Source: Dyadobacter sp. 3J3 | GTDB taxonomy: Bacteria > Bacteroidota > Bacteroidia > Cytophagales > Spirosomataceae | Direction: 5' to 3' | DNA: 64,000 nt | NCBI RefSeq assembly: GCF_009801115.1 | Contig: NZ_VTOL01000008.1 | Span: 62,001 to 126,000 of the forward strand | Part shown: piece after piece, positions 9,747-17,071 of the stretch | How positions within the stretch are numbered: the first letter of the stretch is position 1 | Layout: every line of letters begins with the position of its first letter | Translations under genes and position numbers: made by a program | The notes under the pieces: model-generated | What the model was told of the DNA's origin: nothing | The model's input: only the letters and a program-made list of their open reading frames with translations | Database searches by the model: none

Positions 9747-10712
9747 TTAGTGCTGATTTCTGTTTAATACACTGATAATAAGTTTTTTAACAGTATCCAT
9801 TTCTTCTGCTTTGCTTGACTCGGCAAAAAGGGTCAAACTGGCAAGTGCTTCATTACTTACTATTGGATTACCATCAATCGACTGTAACAAGCCATTTTCT
9901 TTTAGAAATAGCAAAAAACATGCGGCTGCAATTCGTTTATTTCCATCTACAAAAGCGTGATTTTTTATAACCAGGTAAAGTAAGGTCGCAACCTTTTCTT
10001 CAATCGATGGATAAAAATCGACTTCGCCAAAACCCTTACTTACTTGTGCTATTGAACTTTGAAAACTATCATCTTTTGCTTTTCCAAAAATGGTGGAGTC
10101 AAATTCAGTTCGCATCGAAATTATTATATTCTCATAGTCTGACACATCAGGAAACTTTGCTACCCGTCTGTTTATACCCCTTTCATCCAATCGCTCATGG
10201 TCATAATCATCTAATAGTCCGAGTCCTTTTGAAAACTCAGCAAGCCATTTAAAATCTGTCTCGCCTGCCTTGGTTTCTATGACGCGGCTCAGTATTCTGA
10301 TTCCATCCTTTAAAGTCTGAACTTCCTTTTGCTTTCGGGCTAGTCGTTTTTCGTTGACTGCATAACCATGAAAAAGATAATCTTTGAGACGCTGCGTAGC
10401 CCATTGTCTAAATTGTGTGGCTTTTGCAGAATTTATCCGGTAGCCTACCGATATGATGACATCCAGGTTATACAAATTCATCTTTCTTTTTTTCCCATCA
10501 GCCGCAACCTGTTCCAAAATGGAACAGGTTGCGGCTGGGTCTAATTCATTCGCCTTATATATATTATTGACATGCTTAACAATAGAAGGGCGCTATACAG
10601 TAAAAATTTCAGCAATAGCGTGTGCATCCAACCAGACCGTATCTTCTCCAAAACTTACCGATATTTGGGTTTGACCGTCGTTATTTCGATATATTTCTAT
10701 TTAATTTCCCAT
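9747..10712 (-). pseudogene. RhuM-Fic family gene with two nonsense codons
   Basis: The full frame from an ATG at 10712 is 322 codons with no frameshift, but has TAA at 10701-10703 and TAG at 10593-10595. Both sit where relatives commonly have Gln and both differ from a Gln codon by one C-to-T change. Around the stops the text is RhuM-like: DTVWLDAHAIAEIF, RPSIVKHVNNIY, LDPAATC, then YNLDVIISVGYR and FRQWATQRLKDYL. The C-terminus is a Fic/Doc domain with HAFVDGNKRIAAA, matching HxFxDGNKRxxA of AMP-transferring Fic enzymes. A shorter product from the TTG at 10517 (256 residues) is open and could keep the Fic domain, but would lack most of the N-terminal domain. Confidence 0.85.
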
Positions 10713-10921
10713 CTAATAACAGATAAACAATTTTACAATAGTCAAAGGGCAATAATGTCGTCAGAGCTAAACTGGGGTACAATTTTCATAATTCCGGGGA
10801 ATCTTAGTATACCAATTTCATCATAAGTTAAAAGCAAAACGCATAGCTGTAAATCAGGTCACAATTAGCACCGAATCTAAATTTTCTGCATCTCTCACTT
10901 AGGTAAATCTCGATGGCAGCG

Positions 10922-12051
10922 TTAAGCAACGAATAGCCCGTCCTTTTCGAAATCTAGCTTAATTCTGTGTGATGCATCTCGTTTCAGTTTATCAACAATT
11001 TTCACTTAGATCATCGTGGTTTTGATATCCCGGTGTCCTAGCAGCTTCGAGACTGTTACAATATCTGTCCCTAAAACCAATTGAAGGGTTGCGAAGGTGT
11101 GCCGGAAACAGTGAAATGTAATATGCTTATTAATTCCGGCTGAACGCAACCAGTCTGGGAAGATCCCGTCGACAAGATAATACTTTAATCCCTTGAAAAC
11201 TTTACCCTCTGCTTTTTGCCTAGTAACGAATAGGCCTAATCCGTAATTGGCAAAAATTCAGCGCTTCCTGTTTTGTCCGTAGAGAACTGGATGTAACGAT
11301 TTCCCTCAGATCCCCTGAGTTCCTTCGATTCCAGCGTATTGATATTAGAAAACCTCAATCCGGTCAAGGCTGAAAAAAACGAAGCTTTTTTAACGACTTC
11401 TAATTCGCATTTGGTGTTGGCCAATTCTTGAAGTTCATCTAAAAACAAAAATTCACGATGCGTATCTTTCGGAGATATACTTTCAACCATTTCACCAACG
11501 TTGCTGGACAAAAGACCTTTTTTGTAAGCTTCCTTTAAAACGGTTTTAAATTTTGCGAAATAGCTAACCGCTGTATTTTTTGCAATCTTTCTCCCAGTCC
11601 TGCCAATACCCGGAGCCGACAATAAGTAGTCTGAATACTCTTCACAAAATGTCTCATTTATCTGCGGAAAAAGCACTTTCTCTCCCGCAAAGCTTTTAAA
11701 ATAATTAAGAGCCATCCTCCAGTTCTCAGAATAAGTAGATTTCCGCTTTGCCTTTTGATCTTCAAAAAAACTCACGAAATCACCATTGCGCATTCGTCCC
11801 GATAAGAAATCGAACCGCCTGTTTTGGACTTCCAGCTGACGACGAGCCCGTATTGTTTCGGCCAGCTCCATCGTTTCCTTGTTATGCAGCTTTTCAAGCT
11901 CGGTTTTGGGCTTCTCGTAAACGTAAATTTTCAAATAATGCTTTCGGGTCAACACCCCGGTATCAGGATGAACCACAGGAGGGTATATATCAAGAAACAA
12001 AGTGTTTCTGCCCTTCCCAATTGCTTTTCGTCTTAGTGTTACCTTGCTCAC
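10922..12051 (-). pseudogene. tyrosine recombinase (integrase) remnant
   Basis: The first 271 codons are intact from a GTG at 12051 (arm-binding and core-binding domains, then SALTGLRFSNI with the first catalytic Arg). A TAG at 11236-11238 follows, then a frameshift in the next 40 bases, after which the catalytic domain resumes (HITFHCFRHTFATLQL, then KLLGHRDIKTTMI). The codon where the nucleophilic Tyr should be is TAA at 11006-11008; the tail then runs to a TAA at 10922. The total length, 1130 bp, is not a multiple of three. It is a diverged relative of the intact integrase at 40345-41472 and overlaps its HTH partner (GTGA). The protein cannot be active. Confidence 0.9.
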
Positions 12052-12657
12052 TTTCCACCTCCCTTCGCTAAACGATACGCCTTATCTATATGACTTTTGG
12101 AAATGTAGATTTCCTTCCCCTCCTGAAATTTAGGATTTTTTTTCCTGTTTACCATACTATAAACAGAGTCCCTGGAAACACCAAAAGCAGATATAATCTC
12201 CTCAACAGTGTAGCAGTTAGTTTTGGATAACTGCTCTTCAGTCGATTCAATTTTCTTGACCGCTCATACGGCCAATTCCGGAAGGTCAAAAAGAGCAAGT
12301 ATTACACTTCGTGAAACTCTGGTCTTTCTTAATCCTAAATTTATCGCCTTTAACCTGCCGGATCTTATCATGAGATGAACAGCCTTTGTCGAGCACCCTA
12401 AAATGAAAGCAGCATCCTTTGCTGTCAGCAACTCCTTGTTCAATAACTCGGTTTTTGGCTTGTCTTTTATTGACTGAGTTTCTTTGTTGCTTGCCAAGAT
12501 CTTGGTTTTCATTTTTTCATGCTTGGCATTTCTTCGGCGCAATTTATAATTACGCTTGGCACAATCAACCCCGCAAAACCGCGTCACTGTCGAGCATTGC
12601 CGTAAATTCTTTACTGCAATGCTCGCAGATCCTTGTGATACTAATATTGGAGCTCAT
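12048..12657 (-). pseudogene. excisionase-like zinc-ribbon/HTH gene, frameshifted and with a nonsense codon
   Basis: From an ATG at 12657 the frame encodes a zinc-ribbon start (RICEHCSKEFTA), then shifts by one base near 12590 into RFCGVDCAKRNYK, completing a C2C2 ribbon like that of the intact gene at 41474-41824. An excisionase-type HTH follows (LTAKDAAFILGCSTKAVHLMI). A TGA at 12264-12266, one change from CGA or TGG, separates it from a second in-frame HTH (CYTVEEIISAFGVSRDSVYSM) that runs to the integrase start with a 4-base overlap. My recollection of related proteins with two HTH domains suggests these are halves of one gene. The alternative is two separate small HTH genes, one starting at the GTG at 12587. 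Confidence 0.75.
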
Positions 12658-12660
12658 AGG

Positions 12661-12710
12661 ATGACATAAGGCTATCTAAGAGTAAATAAGATGATTTAAG
12701 GGTAAATAAG
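12661..12710. repeat. five 10-bp phased repeats before the broken excisionase-like gene
   Basis: Five consecutive decamers each end in TAAG (ATGACATAAG, GCTATCTAAG, AGTAAATAAG, ATGATTTAAG, GGTAAATAAG). The period is exactly 10 bp, one helical turn, and the array begins 4 bases before the ATG at 12657. An array of different sequence but the same period and position precedes the intact homologue at 41474-41824. Confidence 0.7.
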
Positions 12711-12810
12711 GGAAGTAATCTCTCCCCTATTTGTTACTTGTCAAAATTTTAAATCTTGAGAGACAAATAGGGGACAAAAATAACAAAATTGATGCAAAAA
12801 TCCAAAAAGA

Positions 12811-12854
12811 AAGGATTTGAAAATTCTAGCTAAATAGCTAATTTTCAAATCCTT
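12811..12854. terminator. hairpin near the left attachment repeat
   Basis: Arms AAGGATTTGAAAATT (12811-12825) and AATTTTCAAATCCTT (12840-12854) pair perfectly; the loop itself contains the short repeat TAGCTA. It lies 43 bases from the attachment core at 12898. The right end of the island has a hairpin 44 bases from its core, where it would terminate mnmE, so this one probably had the same job before the newer insertion. Confidence 0.6.
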
Positions 12855-12897
12855 ATATAGTTTTATTATGTGTTATTTAGGCTTGTTTTAGGCTTTC

Positions 12898-12911
12898 ACT
12901 TGCCGATACAA
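12898..12911. other. left attachment repeat of the island
   Basis: ACTTGCCGATACAA is identical to 42095-42108, the last codons of mnmE. Read on the - strand the repeat encodes the mnmE ending CIGK followed here by TGA, as expected for a displaced 3' end of the gene. It directly bounds the 29-kb island. Confidence 0.75.
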
Positions 12912-12951
12912 TATGTATTAGTCCCTAATAATGAGATATTTAAATACAGTA

Positions 12952-12972
12952 AGGTACAAATTAGGTACAAAA
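12952..12972. repeat. GGTACAA direct repeat inside the left end
   Basis: Two copies of GGTACAAA at 12953 and 12964 (11-bp spacing) lie 42 bases inside the left core. A similar pair lies at 41964 and 41974 inside the right end, with inverted copies at 41924-41942. They are candidate arm-type integrase sites. Confidence 0.4.
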
Positions 12973-13135
12973 CAGGTTTAAAGGCGTATTTTTCTCTTCA
13001 TGTATTATCTGACATTTGGTCTAAAATTACATCCCTTATGTCGGATTTTTGAAACTTAACTATTCATCAGAATGGAGCTTACTCTCAAATGTAATGCCAT
13101 TCTGTGTGTTATTTTTCGTTGATTAGCTTTATCTT

Positions 13136-13515
13136 AAATTTGAGAAGGGCACTGTTTGGCTTACACAAAAGTTGATGGCTGACCGTTTCAGTCAACAGTG
13201 CCTAATACTAATATGCACTTTGGCAATGTATTCGATGACGGTGAGCTGACAGAAGTGGCAACTATTAAGGATTTCTTAATAGTTCGAATGGAGGAAAAAA
13301 GGGCAGTAGTATGGAAACAGGAATATTTTAAATGATCAAGAGCTTATACTGAAAGCAACTATTCCCATTTTGGGAATGGCTTAGATTGAAGAAAGCGTTG
13401 GATCGTTAGGCAATTGGACAATTTTTAATCTGGAAATTATTCGATCAATTGAACATAGATTAAATTCCAGTAAAACCACGAAGTTTAGAATTTAGGCGAC
13501 CTAGCGACTTATTCC
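13136..13515 (+). pseudogene. degraded RhuM-family gene fragment
   Basis: Three pieces in different frames match the RhuM N-terminal domain in order. KGTVWLTQKLMADRFS is read from 13136. After a shift, NMHFGNVFDDGELTEVATIKDF runs on to a TGA at 13333. Further on, FNLEIIRSIEHRLNSSKTTKFRI with AT and RL lies around two TAG codons at 13493 and 13502, where relatives have Trp and Gln (FRIWATQRL). No C-terminal domain is recognisable after 13515. It is not a copy of the RhuM-Fic gene at 9747-10712; the wording differs throughout. Confidence 0.7.
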
Positions 13516-13583
13516 ACAAGTACACTTATATAATCGGATTACTATAAAACATAATAATGAGGAAGTGCTGGAAGCAATCGAAC

Positions 13584-13676
13584 CACCGAGGATTTCTCGG
13601 TGATTCGGCATAAGTAAAAGACAAAGTCAATATTTACCCTCAATGACAAAACTGCTACGCAGCGTGGCAGTTTTGT
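13584..13676. other. two hairpins in the non-coding left end
   Basis: CACCGAG/CTCGGTG pair at 13584-13602 with a 5-base loop, and ACAAAACTGC/GCAGTTTTGT at 13646-13676 with an 11-base loop. Neither has a T run on the - strand, so a terminator role for the AbiE genes is uncertain. Otherwise 13516-13804 shows no gene. Confidence 0.35.
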
Positions 13677-13804
13677 ATCTGCCACTTGATATCTTTCAAA
13701 GAGAATTTTTATATTCCTCAAATTACGTGGGAAGAAACCGATCTGGAAATTCCATTTTCAAAGCAGCAAAAAGGGGTTTAAATTCACCTCAGCCAGTTCC
13801 TTTT

Positions 13805-14671
13805 TTAATTTCCCTTTCCAGAATCGACTTTAATTTGTGAAGTCAGATCATGAAAATATTGTGCGTTCCATATATCTAAAACACTTGAATCAGATATAAA
13901 TCTCCGGATGTCATCCTTGATCCTCAAAAAATTTACCGAATCTATTTTGTCGTTTAGTAACGGCTGGAACTGGGATTCATTCATTACCTCTTCATTCCAG
14001 TCACCGCTGTCTCTTGCTCTGGACGCCAAGTGCGTTAGATTCAACTTTACTCCCTTTCTGATATACCATTCCATGTCATACCAGTCACGGCCCTTTACAT
14101 TGTCCTTCCACTTCCTGTACAGCAACGCATGCATTTTACCGGCAAAAAGGTCCGAAATACTGAAACACTTTACATAAAAAGAAAATGGTTTAAGCAGAAG
14201 CTTTTCTTCCGTTTCAAAACCCAGAGGCGGCATCGTATCAACTTCCAGCTTGATTTTAATATTTGCAGTTTGCCCCAATCCCTGCTGCGGCACAACACTT
14301 TCCAGGACGAGCTCTTTCCAAATCGTTTCAGATTTTAGGAATGCCGAATCAATATTGGTTTTAACTGCTTTCTGTTTTTCTTTGATTGATACCTGCATCC
14401 CCAACGCTTCGAACTCCTGGACAATTGCCGGAAGATATCCGTTGATCGAAAAGTTTGGGTTAGCCTGAAGAAGCGAAAAATCCAGATCCTCTGAAAATCG
14501 GTTTAAGCCATAAAAGATGCGGAGTGCCGTACCTCCGTAAAATGCTGCCTTTTCAAAAAAACCTGCCCGGTAAAGGCCGGCTAAGGCCACTTCCTGCATG
14601 ATTTCTCGCAGTGCCTGTGTTGCCTGTTCCTTGTTAGAAGGGCTGTAACTATCCAACCAATCTTTGATCAT
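13805..14671 (-). CDS. AbiEii/AbiGii-type nucleotidyltransferase toxin
   Basis: 288 residues. The nucleotidyltransferase signature is visible: GGTALR at residues 46-51 and RFSEDLDFSL at 58-67, with the two acidic residues that bind metal, and KMHALLYRKWKDNVKGRDWYD near residue 185. This is the toxin half of type IV AbiE systems, which in studied members transfers nucleotides to tRNA acceptor ends and causes reversible growth arrest in phage-infected cells. Its ATG overlaps the stop of the antitoxin gene (ATGA), so the two are translationally coupled. Length and motifs look intact. Confidence 0.9.
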   Translation of the reverse strand: MIKDWLDSYSPSNKEQATQALREIMQEVALAGLYRAGFFEKAAFYGGTALRIFYGLNRFSEDLDFSLLQANPNFSINGYLPAIVQEFEALGMQVSIKEKQKAVKTNIDSAFLKSETIWKELVLESVVPQQGLGQTANIKIKLEVDTMPPLGFETEEKLLLKPFSFYVKCFSISDLFAGKMHALLYRKWKDNVKGRDWYDMEWYIRKGVKLNLTHLASRARDSGDWNEEVMNESQFQPLLNDKIDSVNFLRIKDDIRRFISDSSVLDIWNAQYFHDLTSQIKVDSGKGN

Positions 14672-15324
14672 AATGTCCTAATTACGCTAATAATCATTGT
14701 CAAACTTTCCCGTTTAGGTGAATCTTCCAGCCATGTTTCCATCGTTTCCGTATCCAGGTGTCTAAGCTGATCTTCATCCATTCTCAGATTTTCAATAAGG
14801 TAATCGCCTGCCAAAGTTTTGCTTCTCAACTTTAAGCCTGTAGTATTGATTACTTTGTCAAATAAAGCTTTTTCCGGCGAGGCGATCAGGATGTTCTGGT
14901 TTTCTGCGATCTGAACCTGACGAATTCCAAAACTGTAATAAGGTAGCAGCAAACGTGTATAGCTGAAAGTTCCTGACAATGTATTAAACTGGCGTGAGGC
15001 TTTGGTTGTTGCAGATGATATTTCAAAGACCTGTTCAGGAATCAATCCATAATAAGATAATGCACTGTCAAATGACACGTAGCTTGGCCCCAGTAGGTGA
15101 TTTGCCAGTAGAAACGGCTCCGTTCTTTTTGAGCTGAGCTTCGCAGTTGGCAGGTAAATTCCCTTCTTAACAGATTCAATAATTCCTGCCGAAATCAGCT
15201 CATGTATTTTATCGTTGGGCCGCTTATAGCCTTTCAACAGCGACAACAAAAGTTGGTGGGTTATTGGCTGGGCAGAAAACTGTCTTATGCTTTGTAGCAG
15301 ATCCATGTACAAATATAGTAACAT
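14668..15324 (-). CDS. AbiEi-type antitoxin and autorepressor
   Basis: 218 residues from ATG 15324, or 212 from the second ATG at 15306 (MDLLQSIRQF), which I prefer because an 8-bp palindrome abuts the first ATG. The N-terminal winged-helix region (PITHQLLLSLLKGYKRPNDKIHELISAGIIESVKKGIYLP) and the following body (LSYYGLIPEQVFEISSAT) fit AbiEi-family antitoxins, which bind inverted repeats in their own promoter and block the cognate nucleotidyltransferase toxin. Its partner follows with a 4-base overlap. The family is diverse, so exact regulation is inferred. Confidence 0.85.
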   Translation of the reverse strand: MLLYLYMDLLQSIRQFSAQPITHQLLLSLLKGYKRPNDKIHELISAGIIESVKKGIYLPTAKLSSKRTEPFLLANHLLGPSYVSFDSALSYYGLIPEQVFEISSATTKASRQFNTLSGTFSYTRLLLPYYSFGIRQVQIAENQNILIASPEKALFDKVINTTGLKLRSKTLAGDYLIENLRMDEDQLRHLDTETMETWLEDSPKRESLTMIISVIRTL

Positions 15325-15343
15325 AATCGGAAATATTCCGATT
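15325..15343. promoter_or_regulatory. putative AbiEi operator
   Basis: AATCGGAA and TTCCGATT pair perfectly around ATA, immediately before the AbiEi start. AbiEi proteins are known to repress their own promoters through inverted repeats. Only one such repeat is seen. Confidence 0.5.
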
Positions 15344-15914
15344 ATCGTGACTTAAATAGACAATTTATATTAATAATCGTTTTTTTTATAAAAACCGTAT
15401 TTACCATATATTAAAAGCTTCGGCGACATTGCCGGCTTAATTCTAGATCGTCTGGTACATACTTCTTATAGAACCGAAATAAAGGGGGACCCCGCTCGGG
15501 GAGATATTTAGAAAAAAAAACGGCAAAATTGTCAGTCCATCAGAATCTCCAGGACCAAAAACTAAATTAGGGGGCAGTATGCCGGGTACCGGGGTAAGCA
15601 TGACCGGACTGTCCAACTTTCAATGAATTAGTCACTTTACAAACATTTTTTAGTTAAGCTAAGTAAATTGCCATACTTCAATATTAGTACACTGCAAAGC
15701 AGCAAGGATATTAGAACATTCGTATCTAAGAATATCGATTTCGAATATTAAGCTAATATGAACATAAGTTACTGACTATAATAAATTTAACACATAATCT
15801 ATTCAACTTTTATGTCACAAATACCTAATATTTTTGTGACATAAATACCACCATTTTTAAAAGGAATAAAAAACTATCAGCGCGCAATCTGAAAGTATGA
15901 AAACAGAAGATTAT
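15344..15914. mobile_element. gene-free 570 bp with possible IS21-type end relic
   Basis: No gene is visible. At 15569-15610 two degenerate 21-bp units stand in tandem (cores GGGGCAGTATG and GGGGTAAGCATG, each followed by a CCGG). They resemble, from memory, the multiple terminal repeats of IS21-family elements in Bacteroidota. The block is G-rich compared with the AT-rich surroundings, and no transposase is present. This assignment is weak. Confidence 0.25.
15808..15846. repeat. 13-bp inverted repeat after the nuclease gene
   Basis: TTTATGTCACAAA (15809-15821) and TTTGTGACATAAA (15833-15845) form perfect arms around an 11-base spacer. It lies 69 bases past the stop of the nuclease gene on its 3' side, so it may be a transcription end signal for the leftward defence operon or a protein-binding site for something upstream of the AbiE genes. 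Confidence 0.5.
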
Positions 15915-16949
15915 CTATACAATCCACCTAACTCCTTCTTTCTCTGTGTCAGCTATGTAACTCTTAAAAATCTCAAATTGTTCTTTAAACCAGTTACCTA
16001 TTACAAGCTCAGCCTCTTTTGAATTCAGTAAATCGGAAATCTTTCTATGGAGAAAAATTACCATTCCGTTGTCTATCTTCAAGACCGACAAGCGTTTGCG
16101 ATTGGCAATTCGCTCCATTTTTTCGAAATTAGTATTCGTCTGATCGACCCATATGTCTACAAAAATGCTTGGAAGTTCAAAATCGAATCCAAATTTCATA
16201 TCGGAATACCCTTGACCTTCTAAAACCCTTTCGTACCGGTAAAAAACTTTGTTTTGGCTGAAAACCTCCTTCAATTTTAATCCGTTGATTGGAGATTTGC
16301 CTTTATTGAAAGATTCAGAAAAATGCGATTTAGATTTTTCCAAATGCTCTCTCAAGACGCTCATTGAATCCCGGATATTTTTATATACGACGAAGTCTTC
16401 CGCTGAAAAAACCATTCTTTGACTCATACCTTTTGCTTGAAGTAATTTTAAAAAATCATCTACGTACATATCCTCTCTGAACTGAAACAACAATTCGTAA
16501 ATCTCGTACCATCTTAATTGCCTAAATGTAACCTTCCAATCTTCTATTTTAGGATCGTAGTTTTTTGTGCAGTACACGAGTAATCTCTGACCCTTAATCT
16601 GATACTCTTTTTCAAAAGTTTTTTCATTTAGCAGAATGCTTTGGTAGCTATTTAATTGCCTTTCATTCTCCACGGAGTTTACCTTACTTTCAAAAAAACA
16701 TAGACTATCTGTTTGTTTCCCTTTTAACACAATGTCGATAATACGTGGGAGATCATTAATTGGATAATACTTCTTTTGTGTCGCTACTTGATAGTCATCG
16801 TCAGACAAACCCAAATGATTGGTAAATACTTTTTGAAAGCCTTTATTTCTATCAAGTATTTTGGCAAAGATCTCAGTGACGAAATCTTCCAACGGAGTTC
16901 GCCCAATTCTGCTTTCTTTTTGATACAGAGAAAGGAGGCCATTGAACAT
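15915..16949 (-). CDS. PD-(D/E)XK superfamily nuclease-like protein
   Basis: 344 residues. Near residue 70 PRIIDIVLKG is followed after a short loop by LCFFESKVNS, the D-x(n)-E-x-K arrangement of PD-(D/E)XK nucleases, preceded by a helix (LEDFVTEIFAKIL). The C-terminal half has no motif I can name but contains a predicted beta-rich section (FGFDFELPSIFVDIWV). It begins 122 bases after brxL, too far for overlap, but on the same strand with no obvious terminator between. It may be an accessory nuclease of the defence operon or a separate single-gene defence system. It is not part of the core type I BREX set. Confidence 0.7.
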   Translation of the reverse strand: MFNGLLSLYQKESRIGRTPLEDFVTEIFAKILDRNKGFQKVFTNHLGLSDDDYQVATQKKYYPINDLPRIIDIVLKGKQTDSLCFFESKVNSVENERQLNSYQSILLNEKTFEKEYQIKGQRLLVYCTKNYDPKIEDWKVTFRQLRWYEIYELLFQFREDMYVDDFLKLLQAKGMSQRMVFSAEDFVVYKNIRDSMSVLREHLEKSKSHFSESFNKGKSPINGLKLKEVFSQNKVFYRYERVLEGQGYSDMKFGFDFELPSIFVDIWVDQTNTNFEKMERIANRKRLSVLKIDNGMVIFLHRKISDLLNSKEAELVIGNWFKEQFEIFKSYIADTEKEGVRWIV

Positions 16950-17071
16950 AAAGTATGAAAATAAAATTGTGGTACAATTCGGTAACGCCTACATTTGGGG
17001 GCTCAAACTAATTAACCGTACTATCTCTCTTTGTTTATCTTTATATGAATCGTTCAATCATATATTTGTCC

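Noticed and set aside
12870..13052. Rightward reading frame of 60 codons
   Set aside because: It runs across the attachment core and arm repeats in an AT-rich non-coding region.
9747..13515. Stop-codon reassignment (TAG or TAA read as Gln)
   Set aside because: Several in-frame TAG/TAA codons fall at Gln positions, but TGA and TAA also appear at other residues (Tyr, Trp or Arg), frameshifts occur in the same genes, and intact neighbours end normally at all three stops. Decay explains it better.
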